Below are positions 39,831-55,059 of a DNA stretch of 64,000 bases, one piece after another. The notes below the pieces were generated by a model. It saw nothing but the letters and a program-made list of their open reading frames with translations. It did not search any database and was not told the DNA's origin. Positions within the stretch are counted from its first letter, which is position 1. Each line of letters begins with the position of its first letter. Origin of the DNA: Dillenia suffruticosa (lineage: Eukaryota > Streptophyta > Magnoliopsida > Dilleniales > Dilleniaceae). The stretch covers positions 2,531,001 through 2,595,000 of the forward strand of contig JAVTVX010000012.1 in assembly GCA_033439265.1 (NCBI GenBank), in the 5' to 3' direction. The position numbers and the translations under genes were made by a program.

Positions 39831-42800
39831 ATGACAACAAAGCCTCTCAACTTCACCCAATTCCCAAAACCCTGTTTTCCTTCTAAAACCCTAATTCCCA
39901 AACACTTTTACAAAACAAAGTTATGGTCCAAGCCCATTCCAAAACTTATAATTCCTCACAAGAAGCTCAAAATTAGGGCTTGTTCCATCTCAACTTCCAG
40001 TTCTAACTCAATTGCTACTTCCAAAGATGAAGAACAAGATAAAGAATCTGCTCGGCTATTCGAGGTTTGTTAGTTTCAGAAACAGTAATCTGACTTTGTT
40101 TTGGTTTTCAAGTATTTATGGTTTGTTCAACTGAATGTCTAATGTCAAAAGGGTTTTTGTTTTTTCCTTTATTTTGTGGATATTAAGGTTTGTGATTGTG
40201 AATACGAGGTGTTTGTTTCTGGGTATGGAATAGCCAGAAGTTGTGTATAGAAGGTTTATGGATATTATGGTTTGTGATTCTAGTAGCTTTTGAAGTTGTA
40301 TATACTTTTCTGGGTTTGTGAATTCAAGGTTTTCTGTTTTGTATATTCACCTTCCTCTTCTTTCTCTTCATTGTGACGTTTGTTGCTCCCTCTCCTTCTA
40401 TTGGCGTGGTAGTACTGCAGAAATTCAATTCATGGCGTAATTTTGTGCCTTTTCAGATATAATTTGTGAAAATGTTCAATGGACTGTTAAAAATTGAGAG
40501 GGTTATAGACCAAGTTACTATCTTTTTTTGCTGGCGAGAATATGTATATATATTATAAATGGGAGGGGTGGTGTGAGCTTTGTATGGTGAAGAGATGTTA
40601 GGATGCTCCCTCTAGCTGTGTTTTGGTTGGTTTAGAGGGTCAAGAATAGAAGAATTTTTGAGGGCGTGGAAAATTCCTTGGTGATTTTTGTGGACGGTTT
40701 AATGTGGAATTTGTGCTTTTGAATGACTTTGAAGTCCTTTGAATCTTTCATTGAGACTTCATAGATTCTCTCATTGTAGACGATGAACACCCCCTTTTTA
40801 TTTCTCTCGTTTGAAATAAAATTCTTATTCTCATATTCTTTATGATCTTATCGTTGCAAAAGATTCAGCAACTTACACACATGTATTTAGTATCTTTTGA
40901 AGTTCGTGTTTTGATGCTTGGAGACAGGATCATTTTGTTCTGGAGATATTGATCTTTGCTTGTTGTGTTTCCTTCTGACATATTCCCTCAATCAGTAAGC
41001 CTAAAGTGGCGCTAACAAATTTCTACAGAACATTTATGTTAAAAAAATTCCTTTTTGCAGAAATTAAAGGATGCAGAAAGAGAACGGATAAATAAGTTGG
41101 AGGAACTTGATAGAAAAGCAAATTTGCAATTAGAGAGACAGATTGTCATGGCTTCTGAGTGGAGCAGGGCATTGTTGACCTTGCGGGGAAAGTTAAAGGG
41201 AACAGAATGGGACCCTGAAACCTCCCATAAGATTGACTTCAGTGACTTCTGGAGGTTTCTGAACTCCAACAATGTTCAGTTTTTGGAGTACTCAAATTAT
41301 GGACAGTCAGTATCAGGTAATAACTTCTTTAGTGGCTGCTAGTCTTCAACTAGGGATTCGTGCATTGCCATCATGTACCTGATTGCCCTAGTATGAAGTA
41401 GAAAATACTCTAGCTTAGACATGAATATTCAGCAAAAGTTGTTTTCATTTAAATATGTGAGGTTTAGTGGTTAAAAGTTACTGGACACATGATATAACAT
41501 ATCACATGGATGAATAAAAAAATGCATCCTCTTAATGTTAAGTACAAGTGTTTAGCTGAGAACCCTTTGTGTGGACTTCAGTGCATTCTTGTTAGCGAAC
41601 CCTTTGTGTGGACCCTTTTGGAAATCCAAAAAAAAGAGATCTATTAAATATGATTGGATGCAGATTTTTTATTTTTTTTAAATTTCCTTTTTCTTAAGTG
41701 GATGGATTTTTTTCCTTTTTATTTTAATTTATGAAGTCAAATTAGATCATAGTAATCCCTTTTATTTGGATCTTTTCTTACACAGTTATTCTACCATACT
41801 ACAAAGATGGGAAAGTCGATGAAAATGACCGAAACCCAAAGAAGGAAATTGTTTTTAAGCGCCATGTAGTTGATAAAATGCCAATCAACTGTTGAAGTGA
41901 CGTTTGGAGGAAGCTGCACCAACAAATGGTGAATGTTGACGTTGTCAATGTGGATCCTGTACCTGCGGAAATTTATTCTACAATTGGAACCGCAGTCATT
42001 TGGGCTATGCCGCTTGCCCTTTCTATTGGTTTATATCTCTGGATTGACAGTATAATGAGACCAATATATTCAAAATTAATACCTTGTGACTTGGGCTCTC
42101 CAGATAAAAAAGTAAGGCAGCCTTTAAAGTGACGTGCACTTGGTTCATTAGGCAAGAGCAGGTGAGGAAAAAGATTTGGTGTTTAGCTTTTCTCTTTGTG
42201 CATTCTCTGTGACTAGTTGATGGTATTCATATAGCTTCTTAGTATCATAAGCCCACATTGTTTGTTAGTGATGGACTTCTGTAGGAGTTTAAGCCATGCC
42301 ATTAGATAAGATGGGAATATCATGAACATGTTGAATGTTCTAATTGGTGGAAGAAGGGGTTGGTTTTCTAATTGATATTTTCTGGTCATTGTAACAGGGC
42401 AAAATTCATCTCTGCTGAAGAAACCACGGGTGTTACATTTAATGATTTTGCAGACCAGGAGTACATAAAGAGGGAATTGCAAGAGATTGTTAGAATTCTA
42501 AAGAATGATGAAGAGTTTCAAAACAAAGGCATATACTGTCCAAAAGGTGTGCTTCTCCATGGGCCTCCAGGAACTGGTAAAACGCTGCTCGCCAGAGCCA
42601 TTGCAGGTGAAGCAGTAAATCAATGCTTTCCTTACCAGATGTTTGTAGGTGTTGCAGCTGCTCGCATGAAGGATCTTTTTGCTAGTGCCAGATCATTTGC
42701 CCCATCTATTATTTTTATCAATGTGATTGATGCAATTGGTAGCAAGCGTGGTGGACCTGATATTGGTGGGGTAAGATTTCGATAACTCCCTCCCTTCTTC

Positions 42801-45800
42801 TCTTGTAGGGATCTGCAGTTGACTTTCTTCATACTTGATGAACAAGTTCCACTGGTAGTTACTCGTTTTTCTCATTATAACACGTGTCAAAACTAGTCTG
42901 TTCTGTTATAAATCTTCTTGAATAAACTTATAGCAGGAAAATCAACATAAAAATTTTCTTTTTGAGTTTGTTATTGTTTACTTAGCCTACTTTTTACTTT
43001 GGTTATTACACTTAATTAGTTCAACAGGGTGGTGCAGAGAGAGAGCAAGGCTTGCTTCAGATTTTAACTGAGATGGATGGCTTTAAGGTTTCAACATCAC
43101 AGGTACACTCCTTCGACTGACTTTATTTTAGACAATAGAGAATTAGAGGTAACTGCTATGCTTGGTGCCAGGTGCTAGTTATTGGCGCTACCAACAGACT
43201 GGATATTCTTGATCCTGCTGTCTTAAGAAAGGGCCGTTTTGACAAGATCGTTAGGGTTGGTTTGCCATCAAAAGATGGCAGGTTGGCTATTCTGAAGGTA
43301 TTCCTTTCTTAACAGGTTCCCCCCTTACTTCTTTGCTTGCTGTATGTCAAAGAATTTGTTGTATATATATTTTGGTTATTGATTATCCTACTGCTTAATA
43401 GTGCATGCTAGGAATAAATTTTTTCGTTCAGAGGGAGAAAAAGAAGCACTTCTCCAGGAAATTGCTGAACTTACTGAAGATTTCACCGGAGCAGAGCTGC
43501 AGAACATATTGTATTTTCCTCCTGATCTAACTTCTTTTGACTCAATTGAGGGTTGCAAGCTAATATATCTATTTATATCATAGAAATGAAGCTGGAATTC
43601 TGACAGCCAGAAAGGATTTGGACTATATTGGACGAGAAGAACTTCTGGAGGCATTGAAGAGGGTGGGCACCTTTTATCTCATTGGCATAGAGAGATATTC
43701 TAACTCTTATTTTATTCACCTCATACATGCTCATTATTCTTGTTCCGACCACAAAGTAAATGTTTCTTTCAGCAAAAAGGAACTTTTGAAACGGGCCAAG
43801 AGGATAGTACTGAAGTTCCACAGGAATTAAAACTGAGGTTGGCTTACAGAGAAGCTGCTGTTGCTGTCCTTGCATGCTACTTTCCCGATCCTCATCGTCC
43901 TTTTACTGAGGTCAATGGGAGTAAATGCAGATTCAATTCCTTCCTTTGACATTGGCTCATTCTCTGCGTATGACACTTGTATTGTGATTGCATGTTTTCT
44001 TTTGTACATTTACAGACAGATATTACTTCTATCCGGTCCCAGCCAAATATGCAGTATACTGAAACTTCAGGCAGGGTTTTTGCACTAAAATCAGATTATG
44101 TGAACTCCATTGTGCGTGCATGTGCTCATAAGTTCTAAAATAGATTTTCATCCTCTATAATTTTTATCAACTTTTACTCTAAGCTGATCGATTTGTTTAT
44201 ATCTCTCGTTAGCAATATGTAACTATTAGTTTTAGAATAGTGCTTTCAATCAACTTCTCACAGATCATTGCACCCAACAATTAAGTACAACAGTGTTAGT
44301 TTTGTAAAAAAATTCTTATCAAACAATGAAGTTGGCTCTTGTTGTCTCTTACAAATATAGCCCGGTAAGATGTTACCTAAACTAAAACCAAGTGTTCTTG
44401 AGGCCATGCCCTCTAGGAGAAACTGCCACAGAATATTGTAATCATGATATCTGTGCCAATTCTGCTTATAATTTATGCAAGCTACAATTAGTGTGTAGCA
44501 GTTGAAAGCAACATATTATGTATTAAAGACCTACTGCTGTTGAAACCTTATCTTGAAGTTAGACACACAACCTGAGATGTCTCAATGAACCAGAGCCTGG
44601 CTAAGGGATGATACATGGTTTGCATGCTCATAATTTTCAGGCCTCTTAGTACTGTTCTATATTAGGATGTTGCAGTACTTTGCTTTCTTATCTACATGAT
44701 TGTTTCCATTTGGTTGGAAGAGATCTATTTTTTATTAATATTTTGATTGTATATATAGCTCGAGTAAACGAGGAGGAGATGTTTGGGATTGACAATTTAT
44801 GTTGGACCTCTGCAAAAGCTACATCAGAAGCTTCAAGGCTTGCAGAACGATTAATTCTGCAGACCGGAATGACTGCTTTTGGTAAAGCATATTACAGAAA
44901 TCAAAGTGACCTTGTCCCAAATGTAAGCACTTCATGCTAGTACTTTCTTCTCAATTAAAGTGTTTTGGTCTAAAAGATTGTGCAACTGACTTTTGGATAA
45001 CATTTTCAGCTTGCATCCAAGCTTGAAGCACTACGAGATGAATATATGCGTTTTGCGACCGAAACCTGTTCTTCTGTTTTGCGAGAGTATCGTTCAGCGG
45101 TTGAAACAATCACGGGTTTCTGCCAATTTGTTAAATTTGAGTTGTGTTGCTAGCTAAAAGGAACTTTTATTGTGCACATATTACTTTCTGTTTTTCAAAG
45201 CCGCAGTTCTTGTTCTTCCCTGAACTTATATATTGAGTTGAGAGCCATGATATAAGATGAGGAAAAGAATACATTTTCCAACTATATGCAATTTGTTGTC
45301 AGCGCTAGATGCTAATTGGACCACATGCTTCTATTTTTGCAGATGTTTTACTTGAGAAGGAGATCAAAGCTCATAAAATTTGGGATGTATATTTGAAAGC
45401 TCCCCGCATACCCCAGTTATATCTTGAAAAAAGAAGAAATATCTTCTCTAGGATTGATTTCTCTGACCAGATATGCGTGAAAGGGGCATTTCTTTTGGTT
45501 TCTAGTTATGTAGGACGCAAATGACTATTTAAATTGTTCTCAAATATGAGGAAAATTAGCAGATAATTGGTTGTACCCCTTGTGCAAGAGGACTTATGCT
45601 CTTCCAATCCCTTCCAACCCCCCCCCCCCCCCCCAAAAAAAAAAAAAGAAGGGGAAAATGGCTAAATCATTATGACGGGAAGAAAAGAGAGAGTAAGTAG
45701 TCTGAGTCAACAAGAAGGAGAGAGAGTCATCATAAGTACTCTGGATCAGCACTATTAGTTGAAAAAATGTGAACAAGGATTCATCTTGTGATGCAGAGTA

Positions 45801-46550
45801 CTGACCAGAAATCTCGAACGATATGCTTTGGATCCTCGATATACTTACCTGTATAGAAAAAAGAATTAAAAAAAAGTCGCTCCTAAATTTCAAATTAATT
45901 GCAGTGAAGCTGACTTCATTTCTTTTTTAACAAGCCCTTGGAAGAAAATTCATACAGTTGCTGACATGTCATTTGAAGGGCAAGTTGTGGAACTTGGAAT
46001 TCTTTACTGTCTGTAACATAACACCTCTAGTCTGAGAGAGAGAAGCATTGCATTCCATTCGCTTCATCCCCTTCAATGTGATAGAATATCTTGCCTTTGC
46101 ATCTAAAATGAAATGATTGTTCATATTTACTTGAGTTGTGTATTCAGAGGGTTGTTCTGTGGAGGCCCCTATTTTTAAAAAACCTAGATACGGGTGATTG
46201 TTCATATTTGCTCCTGGGAATGTAGGATTTTTAACTTTTGGTGCACCTCGTCCCATGGAGGTAAGTATGGTGAACAATTGACAACACAATATTTTGTTTT
46301 TCCTCTCGAAGTTATAGCCTTCCTTCCACCATATATGCACAAAAGAAAAATGGAATTTGTCGCAGCAAGTTCTAAAACTAATATTGGTTTCAATTTTTTA
46401 ATTCAGACACAGATTATTAGTGATGAAACTTGGAACCTAATTGATGGAATTTGGGATAAAAGGGTGGAAGAGATTAAGAATGAAGCCTTTGAGGAAATTG
46501 AGGAAGACAGTGAAAAACCTCAACTTTTAATGGCGAGCCACTTCCTTTGA
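39831..46550 (+). pseudogene. FTSHI4: FTSHI4-like inactive FtsH protease, disabled copy
   Basis: The exon order and wording match plant FTSHI4 (EMB3144), a plastid inner-envelope AAA protein of the Ycf2/FtsHi motor. It opens with a Ser-rich transit-like N-terminus, then LERQIVMASEWSRALLTLRG, GTEWDPETSHKIDFSDF, a membrane segment, the Walker A motif GPPGTGKT, and the tail ending QLLMASHFL. Main exons include 39831-40064, 41061-41316, 41786-42161, 42398-42614, 42639-42770, 43029-43102, 43172-43297 and 46407-46550. Lesions: in-frame TGA at 41893-41895 and at 42130-42132 (CGA arginine in the family); loss of the exon for the GLPFFAANGTDFVE block, leaving a 24-bp remnant at 42615-42638; Walker B changed to FINVIDA (usually FIDEIDA); a damaged acceptor near 43402; a donor reading AT at 44128; and a missing exon after APRIPQ near 45416. 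The C-terminal frame is otherwise well kept, so inactivation is recent. Confidence 0.9.
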
Positions 46551-47313
46551 AAGTTTATTCCTTCTACCCTTGAAGTTGCTTTCTCATGCGATGTCTCAAG
46601 CAGTTGAGGAAATACACACTGAATCTGCTGAGCAGAACGCTCCAGATAAAGAGTTGCCATCTTCAAGAACTGAGCTGCTGGTTAAAACTTGATCCTGTGT
46701 CCCCCCACATGAAGATGATATTTGATGCATTCGAAATCTTGGAATGTCTTGTCCGAATGGGATCATAAATTAAATGCAAATCTTTTTCTGCATCAATTAC
46801 AGCAAGATTTGTGCTGCGGGGATCCTTGGAAGGCATCATCAGAAATCGCAATCTGAGATCCACTGAGCTATGTATTATTATACCCAATTTTGGAAACATT
46901 TGTTGCTTCTAAATTTGGTGTAATATGATGAATTTTGATTGCTAAAGATTTAGTTGGCTGGAATTTTGTAATTATTTTGTCTTCTTCGTTGTGTGGCTTT
47001 AGTTGGCCACGAGATATGGAATCTGAGGATCATGAGGTTGCAGCTTGTAATTTCTGAGGTCTTCTACACCTGAAAAATGATAAAGATTCTCTCTTTCCCC
47101 CTCTGTCGTTGGTACATGATCTCTTCCAATTAAATTTGCACTGCTAAATTATAGGTTTCTCAGGTTTCACATATACAAAAGAAGTATGAGAGCAAAAATT
47201 AACCATGAAACAAATTAAATAAAATGCTATATGATTAAAGCTCATTAACCCCAATTAATTATGTATTAGTGGAAAACTGGGGTTAAAGAAAGAACAAAAT
47301 AAGGTTAAATAAT
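46551..47313. other. 3' flank and convergent spacer
   Basis: Holds the former 3' UTR of the FTSHI4-like pseudogene and the 3' UTR of the leftward gene. No exon is supported. Confidence 0.5.
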
Positions 47314-49659
47314 CTAAACTCTGAAAAGCAGAAGGTCATGATCTATGCCCTCTGGGATCTCACCCTGTTTAGGAAACTTTGGAAGAAAACTAGCAACGCA
47401 ATTGGCAGTCTCCAAGTATGATGAAAATTTACCGGTCACCCTTTCAACATTTTGATCTTTGTTTCCACTTTTGCTGCCAAACTTCATTTCTTCAAGTGAT
47501 AATGAGAGGCAGGAAAATTCCAACTTGTATTCTTTTCCTGCTACATTTTCAAAAGCCTTCTTGTTCAAAGTCCAATCACCAGTTCTCCAATTGAAGTCAT
47601 ACAATGCAAGAAACCGCTGACCATAAGTGGCTATCAATTCAACTGCGGCTAATATGAACTCAAATTCTTCGTTTGACATGTAGTAAGGAAAGCAAATCCT
47701 AGTCCACCCTGGCCTCGGCCCTGCATAACCCTACAAATTTTGATACAAATGAGAAGTTAAACTAGGGTTGTGAAATGAAAAGTCATTTGAATTACTAGAA
47801 GGAAAAAGAAAAGTATCAAAAATACCTTTTTTATGGTTGATCTAAGGCCAACTGCATATGGCTCATCAATGCCAAGCAAGCAATGACCATATGGTCCAGC
47901 ACAGGCACAACCTCCTCGAGCTTGGATTCCGAAGAGGTCATTGAGAAGCTTAGCAACAAAAGGTCCATGAAGAGGCTTGTCTCTCTTGTTTCCTCGCTCT
48001 CTCCATATGTCAAGTCCTTCGTTTCCTTCTATGCCATTGATATTGTTTTCACTTTTCTTGCTGCCAAAAGGTGCATTGCTAGTAGTGTAGACAAGGAAGG
48101 ACAGTATAGCTTGTCGCTCTGCATTGGTATTCCCTAAAATGCTAATGTTTGGATTTGGAAGAAGCCTCTTGAGTGCCTTCTCTATGTATGCTTGTTCTTT
48201 GTCTCTGATCACTTGAGGACTCATATACTCTTTGACCCAAAATGCTAATGCTGCTCTAATTACTTGAACAATAGGTGGTGTTCCTGCATTTTCTCTTTCC
48301 TCTATGTCCTCCAAATATAGTGTATTCTGCAATACGATGTGGTATATAATCACATACTTGATCATAAAAGGGTCAATTTTAGAGCATGACCAAGGTTTCC
48401 TTATACCTTTTCACTGAAGCCATTGACATACATGACAGTTCCACCTCCACAAGTAGATGGGGCTGAAGCACTTAATTTATACAAGGCTTTGCCCATTAGG
48501 AGGATCCCCGGCGAGCTAGGTCCCCCAAGAAACTTATGTGAACTAAGGAAAATAGCATCATAGCCATCGATATTCCCCGATCTCATGTCAATTTCTACGT
48601 AAGGACCACTGCACATTGTAAAATCAAATGCCTATAAGACCATGTCTTAATATGTCATAAGAAAGGGAAAAAAACGCAGAAGATTTTGTTGTACCTAGCT
48701 GCGAAGTCAAAGCAAGCATAGCCTCCAAATTGGTGAAGAAGCCTAGCAAGAGCTCGTGTATCAGCGTAAATACCACTGACATTACTGCAAGCTGAGAATG
48801 ATCCTAATATAGGGCGGTTCGTGGAGCGATAAAACTCGAGTTTTTCCCTAAGATCCTCCAGGTCTATTAAGCCATCTTTGTTTAGACCAATCTCTACCAC
48901 CTCTGCTAGGCTCTGCCTCCATGATAAGAGGTTTGAATGGTGCTCAAAAGGCCCAACAAAAACTACCCATCTTTCTTCATTCCTTAGAATTTTTAAAACT
49001 CTATCTTTTAGTGTTGATGGAATTGCTATTCCCATTACTTCTTGAAGCTTTTTGATGGCTGCAGTTGTGCCTGACCCACTAAACAGAAGTGCATCATCAT
49101 CTCCACCTCCTAAGCATCTCTTGACATATTCACTTGCTTCATGAACCAAATTTGTTGTTCTTTGCCCCACGTAACTATCACTTGTATGAGTATTTCCTAT
49201 TATTGTTAAGAAAAAAAAGACTGTCAGATCAACAAAATTCGTGCTAAGAAAATCTGTTTAATAACAGCTCGCAGATTACTTGATCATTGAATTTTAAAAT
49301 AACTTACCATACAGAGGAAGAACATGATTGATGATATAATTCTCAATGAAAAGAAGACTCCGACCGGAGGCTGCAGTGTCAGCATAAATGAGTCGACGTT
49401 TTCCAAAAGGGGTATCGAATTCTACTTCATTTCCAATGATCTGAGACCTCAGCCATGAAAGTTTCTTCTCCACAGACTTCAACTCTGGCACGCCCATTTC
49501 TGCTATTGTCCTAAATGACTTTTGATGATCACTCTGATCATCAAACTCAAGAGTTTTGAAAGAGTTGCAGTTGCTGTATTGATGACTTTCTTCGCCATGA
49601 CTTGGTTCGATGTTTAGGTAATAGATTGTGTGTTTAAGGATGAGTTGTAAGAATTCCAT
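47314..49659 (-). CDS. Class-V aminotransferase / cysteine desulfurase-like protein
   Basis: Five exons, all in phase with GT-AG borders: 49308-49659, 48695-49196, 48407-48608, 47826-48326 and 47314-47730, giving 657 aa. The fold-type I PLP core is clear: IYADTAASGRSL near the N-terminus, LLFSGSGTTAAI, EHHSNLLSWR (cofactor-stacking region), and SSHKFLGGPSSPGIL with the Schiff-base lysine at about K310. GGCACAGPYGH near residue 490 places cysteines (about C492 and C494) where NifS/SufS enzymes carry their active-site loop. This fits a cysteine desulfurase or selenocysteine lyase relative; the substrate is not known. The N-terminal 60 residues are polar and not an obvious transit peptide. The extra C-terminal 100 residues have no domain I recognise. 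Start is the only ATG that precedes the conserved region in exon 1. Confidence 0.9.
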
Positions 49660-49671
49660 GCCCGCAAGCAA

Positions 49672-49950
49672 GTTTCAAGATGAAAATTATTTTGGGAGTC
49701 CAGAGAATGGCGCATGAGACCTGGTATTTGTAGCAAAGAGTTTAACGTTTTTCGGTGGGTCAAGCAAGTACACAAGTTTGCCCATCCTTTAATCTCCTAC
49801 AATTGTTTCAGTTATTAAACTATATTTTGTAAATTTTCTATTATTTTATTTTATTATTTTATCAATGTAATCAACATATGAAATGTAGACAGATTTTGAC
49901 TCTCAATTTGGTGAGCTTTCCAGCCAAAGCTCTTCTCTTGACTTTTTTCT

Positions 49951-49985
<35 letters not shown>

Positions 49986-50788
49986 GAACACGTAAGTTTG
50001 TGGGAATTGGCACCGCAAGGTCCATAGAATAGAAAAGGCAAGAGGGTTAGAAACAAATCAAGGGGACATGGAGAGTAAAGGAGTCCCCACAGAAAAAATA
50101 GCTGGGTTTGGCTTTAATAAGTTTAATGCAAGACAACGTGTATTAGGGTTTGGCTTTCTCCCAACTGGGTTGGAATGCAAGAAAACGTGTCTTAGGGTTT
50201 GGCTTTCTCCCACCTGGGTTGGATAAGGACCTTCCCACCCCCCCACGTGAAATAAAGTACAAGATGCAAAATAGAAAGAACAAATCTTCAATCAGAATCA
50301 GCTGCTTTCATTCAATTGTTTTGTCTAGGTCCGGTTTGCAAACTATTGTTTGGGTTATAATTTAACCCTTTTTCAATTTTATTTACGGTATTTATTTTAT
50401 AATTAGATCAAAATTTGTGATTAAAAAATATAAAATTCTTATTTACAAAATTAAAATTATTATTAATTAATAATTTTTTTAACATGAAAAACTCCATAAA
50501 TTTCAACTGAATTTCCCCCCCCTTTTTTTGTATTTGTTTTGTTCGGTGGATCAAACAAAGTTGTTATTGTTTTTTTTTAATTTATTTTATTTGAATTTTA
50601 TTTTTAAATATTATCTTATCTATTTTTACTTTCAAATTTTAATTTTATTATTTTTTTTTTCTTTTCTATATTTGTTTTTCAAACGTTTGATCTTAAAATC
50701 TGAGATTGAAATTTAGGTGATGATTGTTTATTTGGTGGATCAAGCTAAATTTAAGAAGAAAAATATAAAATAATCCAACAATTTAAAT
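49672..50788. other. Intergenic with (CT)n tract and 49-bp tandem repeat
   Basis: Upstream flank of the desulfurase-like gene. It has a (CT)n tract at 49953-49981 and an AT-rich stretch from about 50350. No coding exon is supported. Confidence 0.5.
50126..50223. repeat. Two tandem 49-bp units
   Basis: Units at 50126-50174 and 50175-50223 each begin ATGCAAGA and contain TTAGGGTTTGGCTTTCTCCC. They differ at only a few positions. TTAGGGTTT is a telomere-like (telo-box) word occurring once per unit. Confidence 0.9.
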
Positions 50789-50800
50789 TATAGCAAAGGT

Positions 50801-50992
50801 ACTAACGGATAGTTAGCGTAGTGGGATGTAGCGTTAGATCTCTTAATTAAGTTTCTGAGTTTGAGTCGCAGGTTAGATATAAAAAAAACTATGTTAGGAG
50901 GGTAATTCACTTAATGAGTCACTATAAGTTCTGAATCAAATTAATCGAAATATAATTTCTATATGAATTGATATAAAAAAAAAAAAAAAAAC
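50801..50992 (+). mobile_element. tRNA-derived SINE with 12-bp TSD
   Basis: A 192-bp element lies between two copies of TATAGCAAAGGT (50789-50800 and 50993-51004). It has a Pol III box A (TAGCGTAGTGG, 50814-50824) and a box B-like GAGTTTGAGTCG about 40 bp later. It ends in a run of about 17 A. Body sequence matches the second SINE at 54844-55036. Confidence 0.88.
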
Positions 50993-51004
50993 TATAGCAA
51001 AGGT

Positions 51005-51818
51005 TACGATGGTCTAGTTGGGCAAAGTTTAAGTCATCGGATTAAGGTTTTGGCCTAGCGTGGGGTTCAAAATTGTTCTTCGAGTTTCTATATATACGTT
51101 TAAAACTACTCTCCAAATTTCTATGTATTTTATAATAACAGCTCCTAATATTTTAGATATTCTACATATAGATTTGCTTTTCAAGTTTCTATATATATAT
51201 CCAAAACTATTCTTCGAGTTTCTATATATTTTATAAAAATACCCCCAATAATTTAAATTCTATATATAAATTTTTTTTTCAAATATAAATGAATTTTAAT
51301 ATATAATATTAAATTTGAAAGAAATTAAAAAAATATATTATATATCAATATCAAATAAATACATTATTTGATTTTTATATATATTTAATTTGATATATAT
51401 TTGATTTTTTTATTTTTATATTTATAATAATTATTTTTATATTTATAAAAATAAATTTTCTATATTAACTCGCGTAGTAATTCATAAAAATATATTATAA
51501 AAATAAATTTCAATATATAATATTCAACTCGCTTTCTCGAAACAAACCTGGAAAGGAAACAGAGAATCAAAGGCGCCGCAGGTTGCTGCCATTAAGTCGT
51601 ACCCAACTCCCTAAAACCACTAGGTATTCCGTCGACGGTTTTCCGAAACAACGAATCAAATGTTCATAAACATCCGAACAACCAAATTGGGTCTCTCCCT
51701 AAATTATCATCATACTATAAATAACCACAATGGCTTGTTCCATTTCCTCGCAACAAAGAAGAGAAAAACAAAGTCTTTAGCAAAATCGATAAACTAGAGA
51801 AGGACAGAAGTTTGCAAG
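51005..51818 (+). promoter_or_regulatory. Upstream region and promoter of ADH copy 1
   Basis: The distal part (51005-51540) is AT-rich and repeats in front of the other two ADH genes. The proximal 260 bp is conserved among all three: a GCGCCGCAGGTTGCTGCC block at about 51571, CTCCCTAAAACCAC, a CGACGGTTTTCC block and the TATA box TATAAATA at 51716-51723. GGTTTT- and GC-rich words resemble the GT and GC motifs of anaerobic response elements in other plant ADH1 promoters. That function is inferred, not shown. Confidence 0.65.
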
Positions 51819-54449
<2,631 letters not shown>

Positions 54450-54843
54450 AACATTACAAGGGCTCCCCTACCCCAGACTTTAATATGTTCGTTTGTCTGA
54501 GTTGTAAATGAGGACACAATTTTGTGTTTATCGGCTTATATAATAAAGGTTGTCATTATATCTTGGCATTCAGTTGCTCTGTGTGGTGATTTCTATTCAA
54601 TGAATTGAGGGATTTAAAGGACTATAGGAAATTAAAATATTTTGTGCTTCCATAATAAAGGTCTGGATCTCAAATATTAGGGTCTCCCACAATGATGCTT
54701 GCTTAAACCTTAAACCCAACGTTGCTGTCAAATGAATAAATGATAGAATTATCGATAATTATTCAATACTTATTTTATAGTTATTAATTTAGTAACTATC
54801 AATATTTATGATAATAGGAAAAATTTTCTATTGTAAGCTTTTC
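54450..54843. other. ADH copy 1 3' UTR and spacer
   Basis: The first 130 bp matches the 3' flank of ADH copy 2 and contains an AATAAA signal at about 54541-54546. After GGCATTCAGTTGCTC (about 54565-54579) the two paralogues diverge until about 55070; this interval, including the SINE, is absent after copy 2. Confidence 0.65.
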
Positions 54844-55036
54844 TATAAACTAATAGACAGTTGGTTTAGTGGAATGTAGTGTTAAATCCATTAATCAAAT
54901 TTTTGAGTTCGATTCGCGGTTTGAACATGAAAAAACTATATTGGGAGGGTAGTACTCTTAAATGAGCCACTACAAGTCCCGAATCGAATTAATCGGAATG
55001 TAACTCTGAATGTTAATCGGTATAGTAAAAAAAAAA
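54844..55036 (+). mobile_element. tRNA-derived SINE, second copy, with TSD
   Basis: Element of about 193 bp between two copies of AAGCTTTTC (54835-54843 and 55037-55045). It has a box A-like TTGGTTTAGTGG near 54862 and a good box B, AGTTCGATTCG, near 54906. It ends in a run of about 12 A. It shares its order and wording with the SINE at 50801, including GGGAGGGTA and AGTCCCGAATCGAATTAATCG-type blocks. Confidence 0.85.
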
Positions 55037-55059
55037 AAGCTTTTCCAGAGATACATGCT

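Noticed and set aside
49660-49671. Extended start of the desulfurase-like protein
   Set aside because: The extra codons begin with TTG; the ATG at 49659 is the first proper start.
51200-51540. Possible scaffold/matrix attachment region in AT-rich DNA
   Set aside because: Base composition alone is not evidence; the same composition occurs in every spacer of the window.
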